This document shows, piece after piece, positions 26,608 through 36,516 of a stretch of 51,271 bases of DNA. The notes under the pieces were generated by a model. The model was not told the DNA's origin. It did no database searches and saw only the letters and a list, made by a program, of their open reading frames with translations. Source of the stretch: Bordetella parapertussis (lineage in GTDB: Bacteria > Pseudomonadota > Gammaproteobacteria > Burkholderiales > Burkholderiaceae_B); contig CAMCYB010000008.1 in assembly GCA_945883615.1 (NCBI GenBank), positions 1 through 51,271 on the forward strand, in the 5' to 3' direction. The position numbers and the translations under genes were made by a program. Numbering within the stretch: the first letter of the stretch is position 1; every line of letters starts with the position of its first letter.

Positions 26608-27422
26608 TATTTCCCCCCGAGCCAACGCTTAAGCAAACTTGGCTTTTGATATTCAGTAAACCGCAATGGTTTGTCTTCGCCTAAATAGCGTGCCACAACG
26701 TCTAGATAGGCCTCTGACACGTCGCTTTGTTTGATGTGAATAGCGGGCAAACCTTGGTTTGAAGCCTGCAATACAGATTCAGACTCAGGAATAACACCAA
26801 TAAGTTTGATGCGCAAAATATCTTCAATATCTTTTAATGACAACATTTCGCCATCTTCAACCCGCTTGGGGTTGTAGCGTGTTAGTAAAAGAAATTCTTT
26901 GATAGGTTCTTCACCCATGACAGCACGACGCGATTTTGAGGCCAAAATACCTAAAATACGGTCAGAATCACGTACAGACGAGACTTCAGGGTTGGTTACG
27001 ACGAGTGCATCGTCAGCAAAATAGGCCGCTAATAACGCGCCGGTTTCAATGCCTGCAGGCGAGTCGCAAATAATGTAGTCAAACCCCATTTCTTTTAAAT
27101 CGTTTATGACTTTTTCAACGCCTTCTTGAGATAAGGCATCTTTATCGCGTGTTTGTGAGGCAGGTAAAACAAACAAGTTTTCAGAGTTTTTGTCTTTAAT
27201 CAACGCTTGATTTAATGTAGCTTCACCTTGTATAACATTTACAAAGTCATACACAACGCGACGTTCGCAGCCCATAATTAAATCAAGGTTACGTAAACCC
27301 ACGTCAAAGTCGATGACGACGGTTTTGTGACCGCGCATGGCCAAACCAGAAGAAAAACTGGCGCTGCTGGTGGTTTTGCCCACACCGCCTTTGCCTGAAG
27401 TAACCACCACAATACGTGTCAT
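26607..27422 (-). CDS. minD: Septum site-determining ATPase MinD
   Basis: Membrane-bound ATPase that recruits MinC and oscillates with MinE. 271 residues, the usual length. The deviant Walker A is [10 protein letters not shown] at residues 9-18; [14 protein letters not shown] and ICDSPAGIE are conserved nucleotide contacts. The C-terminus [10 protein letters not shown] forms the amphipathic membrane-targeting helix. It is separated from minC by 157 bp but tightly linked to minE. Confidence 0.97.
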   Translation of the reverse strand: MTRIVVVTSGKGGVGKTTSSASFSSGLAMRGHKTVVIDFDVGLRNLDLIMGCERRVVYDFVNVIQGEATLNQALIKDKNSENLFVLPASQTRDKDALSQEGVEKVINDLKEMGFDYIICDSPAGIETGALLAAYFADDALVVTNPEVSSVRDSDRILGILASKSRRAVMGEEPIKEFLLLTRYNPKRVEDGEMLSLKDIEDILRIKLIGVIPESESVLQASNQGLPAIHIKQSDVSEAYLDVVARYLGEDKPLRFTEYQKPSLLKRWLGGK

Positions 27423-27582
27423 AACGTAGGCACCTTTGTATTAAAACTTAATTATTGTTAATAAAATGCTGCATGGTCGACAGTATACGGTTAACTGCTT
27501 AGAGCTAAAAGCCCGTTTGAAAAACCCATTTGTTTAGTGCCTAAAACTGAGGCCATCAAACAATTTTAGATTTTAGGCGCTA
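27423..27582 (-). other. minC-minD gap with inverted repeat
   Basis: TAGTGCCTAAAA (27535-27546) and TTTTAGGCGCTA (27571-27582) form a 12-bp inverted repeat with one mismatch; the right arm includes the minC stop codon. There is no T-run. TATACT on the minus strand (27487-27482) could be a -10 for minDE, but its -35 is poor. No gene is seen. Confidence 0.4.
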
Positions 27583-28392
27583 AGCACTGAGCGGATCAAT
27601 GATTAAAACGTCTTCTTTTAAATAAATCATACTGGGTTTGCGGTGCACGTTTGCAGGTAAAACGCCTTCAATGACACGATATACCCCTGCAACAGCCACC
27701 AATTCAGCATCTAAGCTGGTCGTGAAAATGCGCGCATCGGCTTGACCAAGCGCGCCAGCCATTGCCTTGCCACGCAGTGGGCCGTAAATGTGAATATTGC
27801 CGTCAGCAATCACCTCAGCCCCTTGGCTCACAACACCCATCACAATTAAGTCACATTGGCGCGCATAAATACGTTGACCAGATCTTAAAGGACCGTGCAC
27901 CATCATGGTTTGGGGGTTGGTAAGAGCCGTTGTTGACTCAACAGGTACGTCAGTAACGATAGGCGTGTCAACGGTACCAAGCGTTAGTGCAGGTTGTGAA
28001 GCCTGTTCGACAGGAGGGGCTTGTTTGGTTGGTTCGGTCGGTATGGTTTGTGGGCGCTGAGCACTGTTGGCTTCATTGGGTTTGCTTGCAGTCATATCAA
28101 TCGAAACCAAACCTGCAGCCAGAGCGCTCTCTAGCACCGCACCCTGAGCGCAAACGCCTAATACCGGCAATGCGTGTTGTGCGAAGGCCGCTAATAAAGC
28201 AGGCCAGTCGGGTGTTTCGCTCAGGCCCGTCGCATCAATGACAACGGGCTCTTGTGCAAAAAACCCCCCAGCATCTTGCATACGTTGCCCCAAGCTGGTG
28301 ATGAGCTTTTGTGTCTCGTGCTCATGCAGTACAACACGCACAGCATAAAGCGTGACACTTTTAAATGTTAGAGCATGGTTTGATTGAGTCAT
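27580..28392 (-). CDS. minC: Septum site-determining protein MinC
   Basis: Inhibits FtsZ polymerisation away from midcell. 270 residues: N-terminal FtsZ-binding domain ([16 protein letters not shown], about 1-110), a variable Pro/Thr/Gln-rich linker (about 111-160), and a C-terminal beta-helix domain that binds MinD ([20 protein letters not shown], then [19 protein letters not shown]). First of the minCDE series. Confidence 0.95.
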   Translation of the reverse strand: MTQSNHALTFKSVTLYAVRVVLHEHETQKLITSLGQRMQDAGGFFAQEPVVIDATGLSETPDWPALLAAFAQHALPVLGVCAQGAVLESALAAGLVSIDMTASKPNEANSAQRPQTIPTEPTKQAPPVEQASQPALTLGTVDTPIVTDVPVESTTALTNPQTMMVHGPLRSGQRIYARQCDLIVMGVVSQGAEVIADGNIHIYGPLRGKAMAGALGQADARIFTTSLDAELVAVAGVYRVIEGVLPANVHRKPSMIYLKEDVLIIDPLSA

Positions 28393-28445
28393 AGGAACAT
28401 GAAGTTAAAAAAGCACTGTTATAAATGATAAATGTAAAACCCCTG

Positions 28446-30212
28446 TTAAGAGGTGCTGACTGCCCACGTGTCTTTTAGCGTTGTGACACGGTTCAAAATA
28501 GGTTTTGCAGCCGTTGAGTCAACACGATCGGCCACAAAATAACCCAAGCGTTCAAATTGTAAAAGACCTCGATCAAGCGGCGTGCCGGGCTCAAGCCAAC
28601 CGTTGACGATTTCAATAGAATTCGGGTTCAATGATTCAACCAACTGGCCATCGGTCTGATCAGGAAAAGGCTCTGTAAACAAGCGATCATAGAGATTAAA
28701 TTGGGCCGGTACAGCATGTTGTGCACTGACCCAAGTGATATTGCCTTTGACTTTAACGGTATTTGAGCCTTCAGTGCCACTGCGTGTGTCGGGTAAGTAT
28801 TCAGCATGCACTTCAGTCACTCGCCCCAGTTCGTCTTTAAGGCAGCCTGTGCATTTAACGACATAGGCGTACTTCAGGCGCACGAGCTGACCCGGTGACA
28901 GCCTAAAGAACTTGGGCGGCGGCACCTCAGCAAAATCGTCTTGTTCTATCAACAGCTCTTTAGTGAAGGGAAAGCTTCGCTGCCCTGCTGCACTGTCATG
29001 CGGGTTCATGGGGGCATGACACAAGATTTCTTGATCAGCAGGTAAGTTTGTGATGACCAGCTTCAAGGGGTGCAATATGGCCACTGAGCGTATGGCAATC
29101 GGGTCTTGTTCTTCACGTAAGGCTTGGTCAAGCAAACTGTAGTCAATGCGTGAATTTGATTTTGAGACCCCTGTACGCTCACAAAACAATCGCACAGCGC
29201 CGGGTGTATAACCCCGTCGGCGAAGCCCTGCAATAGTGGGCATGCGCGGGTCGTCCCACCCCTTAACATGGTTTTCAACCACTAGCTGCAACAGTTTGCG
29301 CTTACTCGTAATGATATAACTGACATTGAGTCGGGCAAACTCGTATTGTTTGGGTAAAGGCTCAGCAAAAAAACCAAGTTGGGTCAGTTTTTGTAGTGTC
29401 CAGTCATAAAAGGGACGTTGGTCTTCAAATTCTAGGGTGCAAATGCTGTGGGTGATGCGTTCTAACGCGTCTTCTACGGGGTGTGCCCAGGTATAGAGCG
29501 GGTATATGCACCATTTGTCGCCCGTTCGGTGGTGTGTGGCATGGCGAATACGGTACATGACCGGGTCGCGCATATTCATATTAGGCGAGGCCATGTCAAC
29601 TTTTGCGCGTAATGCCATCGCACCATCAGGTAAGTGGCCCGCACGCATGGCGGAAAACTGCGCCAACGATTCAGCAATCGGGCGGTCACGCCAAGGGCTG
29701 TTTTGCCCCGGTTCAGTCAGTGTGCCGCGCATTTCACGCATTTGGGTGGGCGTTTGCTCATCTACATAGGCGTCGCCCGATTTGATCATGGCTACTGCAC
29801 ATTCGAACATGACGTCAAAATAATCGCTGGCAAAATACATATGATTGCCTTGCGAATTTTGCCAATCAAAACCGAGCCATTGCACTGCATCAATAATTGC
29901 ATCGACATATGTTTGGTCTTCTTTTTCAGGGTTGGTGTCGTCAAAGCGCAAGTGACATACCCCCCCATATTCACGCGCCAAACCAAAATTTAGGCATATG
30001 CTTTTGGCATGCCCAATATGAAGAAAACCATTGGGTTCAGGCGGAAACCGTGTGCGAATTTTGGCGGGGTCTATGGCACCCGCTTGCTGCGTAGAAAACG
30101 GACCTGGCTGACCCGCCCAGCGTTTGGTGGCAAATCGCTCGGCAGACAAATCTGTCTCAATAATATGTTTGAGAAAATTTGTAGAAACAATGGGGTTTAA
30201 CGATACGGTCAT
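28446..30212 (-). CDS. glnS: Glutaminyl-tRNA synthetase
   Basis: Charges tRNA-Gln; class I enzyme. I take the ATG at 30212 (MTVSLNPIVSTNFLKHII, 588 residues). The longer reading from 30281 would add a hydrophobic leader unlike any GlnRS. The HIGH motif is FPPEPNGFLHIGHAKS; the KMSKS equivalent reads ITSKRKLL, with Thr in place of the Met of E. coli (VMSKRKL). WDDPRMPTIAGLRRRGYTP is the family block. The C-terminal anticodon-binding barrels are complete. Divergent from the CydA-like gene. No strong ribosome site. Confidence 0.95.
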   Translation of the reverse strand: MTVSLNPIVSTNFLKHIIETDLSAERFATKRWAGQPGPFSTQQAGAIDPAKIRTRFPPEPNGFLHIGHAKSICLNFGLAREYGGVCHLRFDDTNPEKEDQTYVDAIIDAVQWLGFDWQNSQGNHMYFASDYFDVMFECAVAMIKSGDAYVDEQTPTQMREMRGTLTEPGQNSPWRDRPIAESLAQFSAMRAGHLPDGAMALRAKVDMASPNMNMRDPVMYRIRHATHHRTGDKWCIYPLYTWAHPVEDALERITHSICTLEFEDQRPFYDWTLQKLTQLGFFAEPLPKQYEFARLNVSYIITSKRKLLQLVVENHVKGWDDPRMPTIAGLRRRGYTPGAVRLFCERTGVSKSNSRIDYSLLDQALREEQDPIAIRSVAILHPLKLVITNLPADQEILCHAPMNPHDSAAGQRSFPFTKELLIEQDDFAEVPPPKFFRLSPGQLVRLKYAYVVKCTGCLKDELGRVTEVHAEYLPDTRSGTEGSNTVKVKGNITWVSAQHAVPAQFNLYDRLFTEPFPDQTDGQLVESLNPNSIEIVNGWLEPGTPLDRGLLQFERLGYFVADRVDSTAAKPILNRVTTLKDTWAVSTS

Positions 30213-30312
30213 GCGTTTTGTGAACCAAATTAAAGCAAAAATTAAGCCAAAAAGTAGAAAAAAGGCCGATGAAGATACCATTTTGCCACGAGGCGTCTAC
30301 ACTTGAAGGGTT

Positions 30313-31443
30313 ATGGAAATTTCTTCTCTCTTTTTTGGTCGAATTCAGTTTGAACTGACGGTTGCGTTGCTGTACTCTTTTACTGCTTTATCGATCGGTT
30401 TAGCCTTTTTATTGACCGTTGGTTTTACAGCAAAGCGTGCCAATCAGAGTCAACTTAACTCAGAAACTTTTAGGGTTTGGCTGCGTATTTTTGCGCTCGC
30501 CCTTTTTAGTGCATTTGCTTTGGGGTTTTTAACAGTCGTTGAAATGAGTGCGGTCTGGCCCACCCTGATCGAACGTATGGGTAATGTGTTTGGTCCCTTA
30601 ATGTTTTTTGCCGTGGTTATTTTTGTGGTGCTCAAATCAACTGCCTTAGACGTCATGCTGTTTGGCAAGCAGCGTGCCTCAGTTGCTCAATATCGATGGG
30701 CCATGTGGCTAGTCTTGCTTGGGCTGGCCATGGTGGCTTACTTCATCATCGTTTTTGACAGCTGGACGCGTCAACCCGCCGGAACCATGATGATTGATGG
30801 GCGCTATCGTATTTACGAATGGTTTGAGTTATTTGCTCAACCAGGGGCCCTCATACAAAGCCTAGAGTTTTTTCTACAATCGATTTATGCAACCGTTGGT
30901 TTGCTCTTAGGCTTTTCAGCTTGGCAGACCAAGTTCAGACCACTGCGTGACGACCACGTTAAGTTTTTAAAGCGGGCTTTAAAGTGGGGGGGCGTGTCAT
31001 TAATCTTACATGCGGTTTCAATGTGGTTTTTATATACCAACAGTTTGTTGCCTTACAAGCTTGACGTAAATCGTGTCTATTTTTTAATTTGGCTGAGCTA
31101 TTGTGCAGTGTTGTTTCTTTGGTTTTTTATTGCTTATCTGTCACTCAAGAAGTATGTGGGCCAACTGAAACCTCGGTCAGTACTCATCTTTGCGGCACCC
31201 GTTGGCATGATGATACCTGCCTTAGCATGGCTAACAGGCAGTGATTTTAGAAGTGAATTTGCTGTGATGAATGCAGTGAAGGCCGCTGATGTCATCACGT
31301 CAACCCCGTTCACTTGGTTAGCATTTGGTTTGATTTTATTGTTAATCTTTTCTACGCTTATTATCTATGGTTTTGTTCGATTATCTGGTTACGCCATGAC
31401 ACAGGGCGTCGTGCCCGTTGTTAAAACAGGTGCTGCACCGTGA
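30313..31443 (+). CDS. CydA-like membrane protein lacking haem ligands and Q-loop
   Basis: A 376-residue membrane protein with nine predicted helices, related to cytochrome bd oxidase subunit I (usually about 450-520). Homology shows in RIQFELT, GLAFLL, the FG...ST segment near 93-110 and LLGFSAW near 199-204. Aligned gaplessly with E. coli CydA from memory, haem ligand H19 becomes L20, E99 A100, E107 K108, H186 E185 and M393 S262. The Q-loop is absent: only about 10 residues join helices 6 and 7. The protein has just two His (215, 233). It therefore cannot bind haem in the known way. Ribosome site GAAGGG is close to the ATG. Overlaps the cydB-like gene by 4 bp (GTGA). Function unknown. Confidence 0.8.
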   Translation: MEISSLFFGRIQFELTVALLYSFTALSIGLAFLLTVGFTAKRANQSQLNSETFRVWLRIFALALFSAFALGFLTVVEMSAVWPTLIERMGNVFGPLMFFAVVIFVVLKSTALDVMLFGKQRASVAQYRWAMWLVLLGLAMVAYFIIVFDSWTRQPAGTMMIDGRYRIYEWFELFAQPGALIQSLEFFLQSIYATVGLLLGFSAWQTKFRPLRDDHVKFLKRALKWGGVSLILHAVSMWFLYTNSLLPYKLDVNRVYFLIWLSYCAVLFLWFFIAYLSLKKYVGQLKPRSVLIFAAPVGMMIPALAWLTGSDFRSEFAVMNAVKAADVITSTPFTWLAFGLILLLIFSTLIIYGFVRLSGYAMTQGVVPVVKTGAAP

Positions 31444-32474
31444 TTGCATCCTACGCTGCTTCGCTGGGCCTAGTGCCCACAGACCCCGCCTTCTGGATGC
31501 CTTTGACTTTGCTAATGGTCACTTCATTGATGGTGTTGGGTACGATTGTGTTTGATGGTTTCGATATGGGTGTGGGCTTATTGTTACCCTTTGCACCCGT
31601 CTCGTATCGGCAAGCACTCATGACAAGCTTAGCGCCTTGGCGAAGCGTCAATGAAACGTGGGTGTTGCTCACTTTTGCCTTAGCTGTTGCCTCATTTCCC
31701 TTTGCTTTTGGCACCATCTTAAATCAGCTTTATCTGCCTATACTGCTTTGTATGTTGGGTGTGGTGACACGTAGTATTTCATTTGAGTTTCGGGCGCGCT
31801 CAGCAATTACCATGCGATCTTTCTGGCTAGTCGTTTTTTTTATTGGGGCATTGCTCAGTGCATTGGGCTTAGGCTTAATATTGGCCGCCTTTGCAGCGGG
31901 TTATCAGCAAGATGCAACCAACATAGGTTTTATTTTATTTGTCGCGCTTTGTGTCATGGCTGCTTGTATGCTCATGGGTTCATGTTGGCTGCTCATGCGC
32001 TGGGAAGGCGAAGTACATATGCTGGCTGCGCGTTGGGCGAGCCATGCCGTGCGTTGGGTCGCAGCAGGCATGACGGCAGTATCAATTATGTTGGCCATGG
32101 CAAACCCCGCAATTTTGTACAAGTGGACTAATATCAATAATCTGTTACCGGCAGGCTTGCTTTGGTTCGTGATGCTTGTCTGTTTTGTTTGGTTGGAAAT
32201 ATATTTCAAGCGCGTGCGGCAAAATCAAACGCCAGGCAGGCCATGGCTACCTTTTGTTTTGTGTGTCGTGTTACTGACTTTGATGGTGCTAGGAATTCTT
32301 TATAGTTTATTTCCATTTATGGTGTTAGATGAAATAACGCTTTGGGACGCCACACCGTCGGTGCTGTCAATGCGATTAATTTTAGCCGCTCTCATTATCG
32401 TTTTACCGGTGATCGTGTTACGCCATCTGTCAAACTACAAGCTTTTATTTAGCCCAGCGGGTGCGCGTTTGTGA
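31440..32474 (+). CDS. CydB-like membrane protein (bd oxidase subunit II family)
   Basis: A 344-residue membrane protein with about nine helices, start GTG within the previous stop. It keeps CydB hallmarks: [15 protein letters not shown] (39-51 region), [17 protein letters not shown] near the C-terminus. The usual W-D-G-N segment after the first loop reads [10 protein letters not shown], so the conserved Trp-Asp-Gly becomes Arg-Ser-Val. CydB normally binds no catalytic haem in E. coli. Pairing with a haem-less CydA relative suggests a heterodimer with a non-oxidase role. Ends overlapping recQ by 4 bp (GTGA). Confidence 0.85.
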   Translation: MIASYAASLGLVPTDPAFWMPLTLLMVTSLMVLGTIVFDGFDMGVGLLLPFAPVSYRQALMTSLAPWRSVNETWVLLTFALAVASFPFAFGTILNQLYLPILLCMLGVVTRSISFEFRARSAITMRSFWLVVFFIGALLSALGLGLILAAFAAGYQQDATNIGFILFVALCVMAACMLMGSCWLLMRWEGEVHMLAARWASHAVRWVAAGMTAVSIMLAMANPAILYKWTNINNLLPAGLLWFVMLVCFVWLEIYFKRVRQNQTPGRPWLPFVLCVVLLTLMVLGILYSLFPFMVLDEITLWDATPSVLSMRLILAALIIVLPVIVLRHLSNYKLLFSPAGARL

Positions 32475-34330
32475 GTTTGAAAAATCAGTGGGTCGACCCT
32501 GTTACGTCAGCGCGCGAAACCCTACAAAACGTATTTGGTTACAGTGATTTTAGGCCTGCCCAGCAAGCTGTGATTGAGCATGTGGTTCGGGGGGGCGATG
32601 CCCTAGTCTTGATGCCCACAGGGAGCGGTAAGTCGTTGTGTTACCAAGTGCCTGCCTTAGTGAGAGCGGGCGTTGGGGTCGTGATTTCCCCCTTAATCGC
32701 TTTAATGCAAGATCAAGTTGATGCTTTAAAAGAGTTGGGTGTTAGGGCCAGCTATTTAAACTCAACACAAACATGGCAAGATGCTAAGGCGGTTGAATTG
32801 GCTTTGCGGCAAGGGCAACTTGATTTGCTCTATGTCGCCCCCGAGCGATTGATGACTGAGCGTTGCTTGCAGCTTTTGGCCGATGTCGATATTGCTTTAT
32901 TCGCCATAGATGAAGCGCATTGCGTCTCACAATGGGGTCATGACTTTAGGCCTGAATATTTAAGTCTATCGATTTTGCAGCAACGCTGGCCACAGGTGCC
33001 GCGCATGGCTCTGACGGCAACGGCAACTGAAGAAACACGCATTGATATTGCACACCGCCTTAACTTAGATACGGCTCAACACTTTATTTCAAACTTTGAC
33101 CGACCTAATATTTTGTACCAAATTGTCGAAAAACAAGATGTAAAGCGCCAGTTGAAAGCGTTCATAACAGACCATCATGCGGGTGATGCCGGTATTGTGT
33201 ACGCGTGGTCGCGAAATCGGGTCGATGAAACCGCCCAATGGTTAAATCAGCACGGTGTGCGCGCCTTGCCCTATCATGCGGGCCTCAGTGCAGCCATCAG
33301 GGCTGAAAATCAGTCTGTTTTCTTGCGCGAAGAAGGCGTCGTGATGGTTGCCACCATTGCGTTTGGTATGGGCATTGACAAGCCCGACGTTCGGTTTGTG
33401 GCGCACATTGATATGCCCAAATCAATCGAAGGTTATTACCAAGAAACGGGTCGTGCAGGTCGTGATGGCTTGCCCGCAGAAGCTTGGCTGGCATATGGTT
33501 TGCAAGACGTGGTGCAGCAGCGACGTATGATTGATGAGTCGTTGGCTGACGCTTTTGTCCGTCGTCGCCAGGTGGCTGGTTTAGATGCCATGTTGGCGCT
33601 GTGCGAAGCCGTGGTGTGCCGACGTCAACGTTTGCTACAGTATTTTGGTCAAAGTATGCCACCGTGTGGTCATTGCGATAACTGCCTAAGGCCTCCACAA
33701 ACGTGGGACGCCACTATTCCCGCACAAAAACTATTGTCAGCTATCTACAGGTTATGGAAAGAACGCTCACAGCGCTACGGTTCGGGCCATCTTATCGATA
33801 TTTTGACGGGTAAAAAAACCCCTCGAGTAATTGAGCAGTCACACGATAGTTTGACTGTCTTTGGTGTGGGGGCTGATTTGTCAGCAACGGTATGGCGCAG
33901 CGTTATGCGCCAAATGTTGGCCTTGGGTTATTTAATGGTCGATCAAGAAGGTTACGGAACTTTTGCGATGGCTGAAAGTAGTTTACCTGTGTTGCGCGGC
34001 CAACAAGCCTTAAGGCTACGTCAAGACATTGCGACACCGCTCAAGGGCAGTAAGACGACCAGTAAAGCGACCAATGGTCGGCAAAAACAAGTTTTAGACG
34101 TACCTGATTTTGCACAAGCATTTTTTGAGGTGTTAAGACAATGGCGTGCACAAGTTGCTAAAAGCCACGGCGTACCCGCCTATGTCATTTTTCATGATGC
34201 GACGCTTTTAGAAATTGCTATAAAGTGCCCACAGTCATTAGAGGCTTTAAGCCAAATTAATGGTGTCGGTGCACGAAAACTTGATGCCTATGGCCAAGAT
34301 ATTTTGCAACATCTACAAGCATCAAAATAA
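32471..34330 (+). CDS. recQ: ATP-dependent DNA helicase RecQ
   Basis: 3'-5' helicase for recombination and fork repair. 619 residues from a GTG start overlapping the cydB-like stop. Helicase motifs: [16 protein letters not shown] (Walker A), [50 protein letters not shown]. The zinc-binding segment uses C..CGHCDNC near residue 400. The winged-helix region ([13 protein letters not shown]) and a C-terminal HRDC domain follow. Its last 9 bp overlap the 3' end of ruvB. An unusual operon partner for bd-oxidase-like genes. Confidence 0.95.
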   Translation: MSLKNQWVDPVTSARETLQNVFGYSDFRPAQQAVIEHVVRGGDALVLMPTGSGKSLCYQVPALVRAGVGVVISPLIALMQDQVDALKELGVRASYLNSTQTWQDAKAVELALRQGQLDLLYVAPERLMTERCLQLLADVDIALFAIDEAHCVSQWGHDFRPEYLSLSILQQRWPQVPRMALTATATEETRIDIAHRLNLDTAQHFISNFDRPNILYQIVEKQDVKRQLKAFITDHHAGDAGIVYAWSRNRVDETAQWLNQHGVRALPYHAGLSAAIRAENQSVFLREEGVVMVATIAFGMGIDKPDVRFVAHIDMPKSIEGYYQETGRAGRDGLPAEAWLAYGLQDVVQQRRMIDESLADAFVRRRQVAGLDAMLALCEAVVCRRQRLLQYFGQSMPPCGHCDNCLRPPQTWDATIPAQKLLSAIYRLWKERSQRYGSGHLIDILTGKKTPRVIEQSHDSLTVFGVGADLSATVWRSVMRQMLALGYLMVDQEGYGTFAMAESSLPVLRGQQALRLRQDIATPLKGSKTTSKATNGRQKQVLDVPDFAQAFFEVLRQWRAQVAKSHGVPAYVIFHDATLLEIAIKCPQSLEALSQINGVGARKLDAYGQDILQHLQASK

Positions 34331-35389
34331 TGTAGCGTTGGGGTTAGGTGTTTGATCGGGCGGGGTTAGGCCTAAATGCCGCCATGTTGCCTGTGTCGCG
34401 ACGCGGCCGCGGGGTGTGCGGTGCAAAAAGCCGCGTTGAATCAAGTAGGGCTCAATGACATCTTCTATCGTGTCACGCTCTTCACCAATGGCCGCAGCTA
34501 AACTTTCAACACCCACTGGACCACCGTCAAATTTGTGCACAATCGCTTCAAGTAATTTACGATCCATTAAGTCAAGCCCCAAGGGGTCGACCTCTAACAT
34601 GGCTAAGGCATCAGATGCGCTGGTCTGTTCAATCGTGCCATTTCCTTTGACTTGGGCATAGTCACGCACGCGACGCAACAAACGGTTCGCAATACGTGGG
34701 GTACCGCGCGCGCGGCAGGCAATTTCTTGCGCGCCCTCAGGGGTAATCGATACTTTAAGTAACTTGGCGCTACGTGTCACGATACTTGATAGCTCGTCTG
34801 CCGAGTAAAAATCAAGACGCGAAACAATTCCAAAGCGGTCACGTAAGGGGTTGGTGAGCATGCCTGCACGCGTCGTGGCACCGACCAATGTAAAGGGTTG
34901 CAAGTCAATTTTTACGCTTCGCGCACCTGGTCCTTCACCAATTAAAATATCAATTTGGAAGTCTTCAAGTGCGGGGTATAAGATCTCTTCGACGACAGGC
35001 GAAAGCCGATGAATTTCATCAATAAATAAGACATCATTGCGCTCAAGATTAGTCAGTAGGGCTGCCAAATCACCTGGGCGCTCAAGTACCGGGCCAGACG
35101 TTTGACGTAAATTAACCCCCATTTCATAGGCCACAATATGTGCCAATGTGGTTTTCCCCAAACCTGGGGGGCCAAATAATAGAACGTGGTCGAGCGATTC
35201 AGCACGATTGCGAGCTGCTTCTATAAAGACCTGTAACTGTTCTCGTACGCGTTGTTGCCCGACGTACTCTTGAAGCGCTTTCGGGCGCAAGGCACGCTCA
35301 ACCGATTCTTCGTTAGGCGAAAGGCTAACGGGGTTGACGATACGGTCAACTGGGGGTTGCGCTGAAAAGTTGTCTGACTGAATTGCCAT
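34322..35389 (-). CDS. ruvB: Holliday junction branch-migration ATPase RuvB
   Basis: Hexameric motor that moves Holliday junctions with RuvA. 355 residues: [12 protein letters not shown] opening, Walker [16 protein letters not shown], Walker [17 protein letters not shown], sensor VGATTRAG, and the C-terminal winged helix ([13 protein letters not shown]). In relatives it follows ruvA directly; here two plus-strand genes lie between them. A TATAAA about 15 nt upstream of the ATG may serve as its own -10 box. Confidence 0.97.
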   Translation of the reverse strand: MAIQSDNFSAQPPVDRIVNPVSLSPNEESVERALRPKALQEYVGQQRVREQLQVFIEAARNRAESLDHVLLFGPPGLGKTTLAHIVAYEMGVNLRQTSGPVLERPGDLAALLTNLERNDVLFIDEIHRLSPVVEEILYPALEDFQIDILIGEGPGARSVKIDLQPFTLVGATTRAGMLTNPLRDRFGIVSRLDFYSADELSSIVTRSAKLLKVSITPEGAQEIACRARGTPRIANRLLRRVRDYAQVKGNGTIEQTSASDALAMLEVDPLGLDLMDRKLLEAIVHKFDGGPVGVESLAAAIGEERDTIEDVIEPYLIQRGFLHRTPRGRVATQATWRHLGLTPPDQTPNPNATLF

Positions 35390-35508
35390 AAAATTGATCT
35401 AACTTTATAAAGGTCTGCTTAATCGTACACTATGGTAAAACAATTGATGCTGAGCAAAATGTTTTGTGTATAAATTAATGTTTAAATTAACTTTAATGAT
35501 CTAAACCC

Positions 35509-36489
35509 ATGACCCTTGAATCTTTAATGCCTAGTTATGCTGATGTTTGCCTAGCCAGCCAACGTTTAAAAGGGGTTGCGCACCATACTCCTGTAATGAC
35601 TTCGCAGACGTTAAATGAAAGACTGGGTGCACAGGTTTTTTTTAAATGTGAGCACCTGCAACGGGGCGGTGCTTTCAAGTTCAGAGGCGCATATAACGCC
35701 ATCGCAGCCTTAACTGACGCACAACGTGCTGCGGGTGTGGTGGCGTTTTCTTCGGGTAATCATGCGCAAGGGGTTGCCTTAGCATCACGGTTATTAGGTT
35801 CGAAAGCCACCATCATTATGCCTAGCGATGCGCCCCAAAGCAAAATCACTGCGACGCGAGGTTATGGTGCCCAAGTTATTCATTATGATCGCGCCACCGA
35901 AGACCGAAATGCCATCGCTTTAGATATTCAACAACGAACCGGTATGTTTTTGGTGCCGCCTTTTGACGATGAAAACGTCATCAGTGGGCAAGGTACGGCA
36001 GCGAAAGAATTATTTGAGGAAGTCGGAGAACTAGACGCCTTAATGGTGTGCGTTGGCGGTGGTGGTTTGCTGGCGGGTAGTGCATTAGCCGCGTCGGTCT
36101 TGAGCCCCCAATGTAGAGTTTATGGTGTTGAACCCGAGGCGGGTAACGATGTGCAACAGTCGTTCAGGTCGGGCAAGATTGTTCACATCAAGCCGCCCCA
36201 ATCGATTGCAGACGGTGCACTAACCTTGGCTGTGGGTAACATCACCTTTCCGATTATTCAACGTTTAGTGACCGATATTTTGACTGTCACTGACTTGCAA
36301 TTGATTCAAACTTTAAAGTTTTTTGCTGAGCGTATGAAAGCTGTGGTTGAACCGACCGGTTGCTTAGGCGCTGCTGCGGTGCAGCATGGCGTGCTTGCAA
36401 TTAAACCCAATAATCGCATTGGGGTGATCATTAGTGGTGGTAATGTAGACTTGTTGACGTATAGTCGTTACTTAAGCATGTCTCTCTAA
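35509..36489 (+). CDS. PLP-dependent threonine/hydroxyaspartate ammonia-lyase family
   Basis: A 326-residue fold-type II PLP enzyme. The Schiff-base Lys lies in GGAFKFRGAYNA; SSGNHAQGVALA and the Gly-rich VCVGGGGLLAGSALA bind the cofactor phosphate. It lacks the C-terminal ACT regulatory domain of biosynthetic IlvA, so it resembles catabolic threonine dehydratase, threo-3-hydroxyaspartate lyase or serine racemase. Sequence does not separate these. No Shine-Dalgarno; TTTAAT lies 11 nt before the ATG. Confidence 0.85.
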   Translation: MTLESLMPSYADVCLASQRLKGVAHHTPVMTSQTLNERLGAQVFFKCEHLQRGGAFKFRGAYNAIAALTDAQRAAGVVAFSSGNHAQGVALASRLLGSKATIIMPSDAPQSKITATRGYGAQVIHYDRATEDRNAIALDIQQRTGMFLVPPFDDENVISGQGTAAKELFEEVGELDALMVCVGGGGLLAGSALAASVLSPQCRVYGVEPEAGNDVQQSFRSGKIVHIKPPQSIADGALTLAVGNITFPIIQRLVTDILTVTDLQLIQTLKFFAERMKAVVEPTGCLGAAAVQHGVLAIKPNNRIGVIISGGNVDLLTYSRYLSMSL

Positions 36490-36516
36490 GGCATGTCAGC
36501 ATAGCAGGAGACAGCA

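Noticed and set aside
30213..30281. N-terminal hydrophobic extension of GlnRS
   Set aside because: It would be a membrane leader on a cytosolic enzyme; GlnRS homologues start near the ATG at 30212.
30313..31443. Reading the CydA-like gene as a decaying pseudogene
   Set aside because: There is no stop or frameshift, the helices are intact, and it is coupled to an intact partner. The losses are precise at ligand sites, with the overall fold kept.
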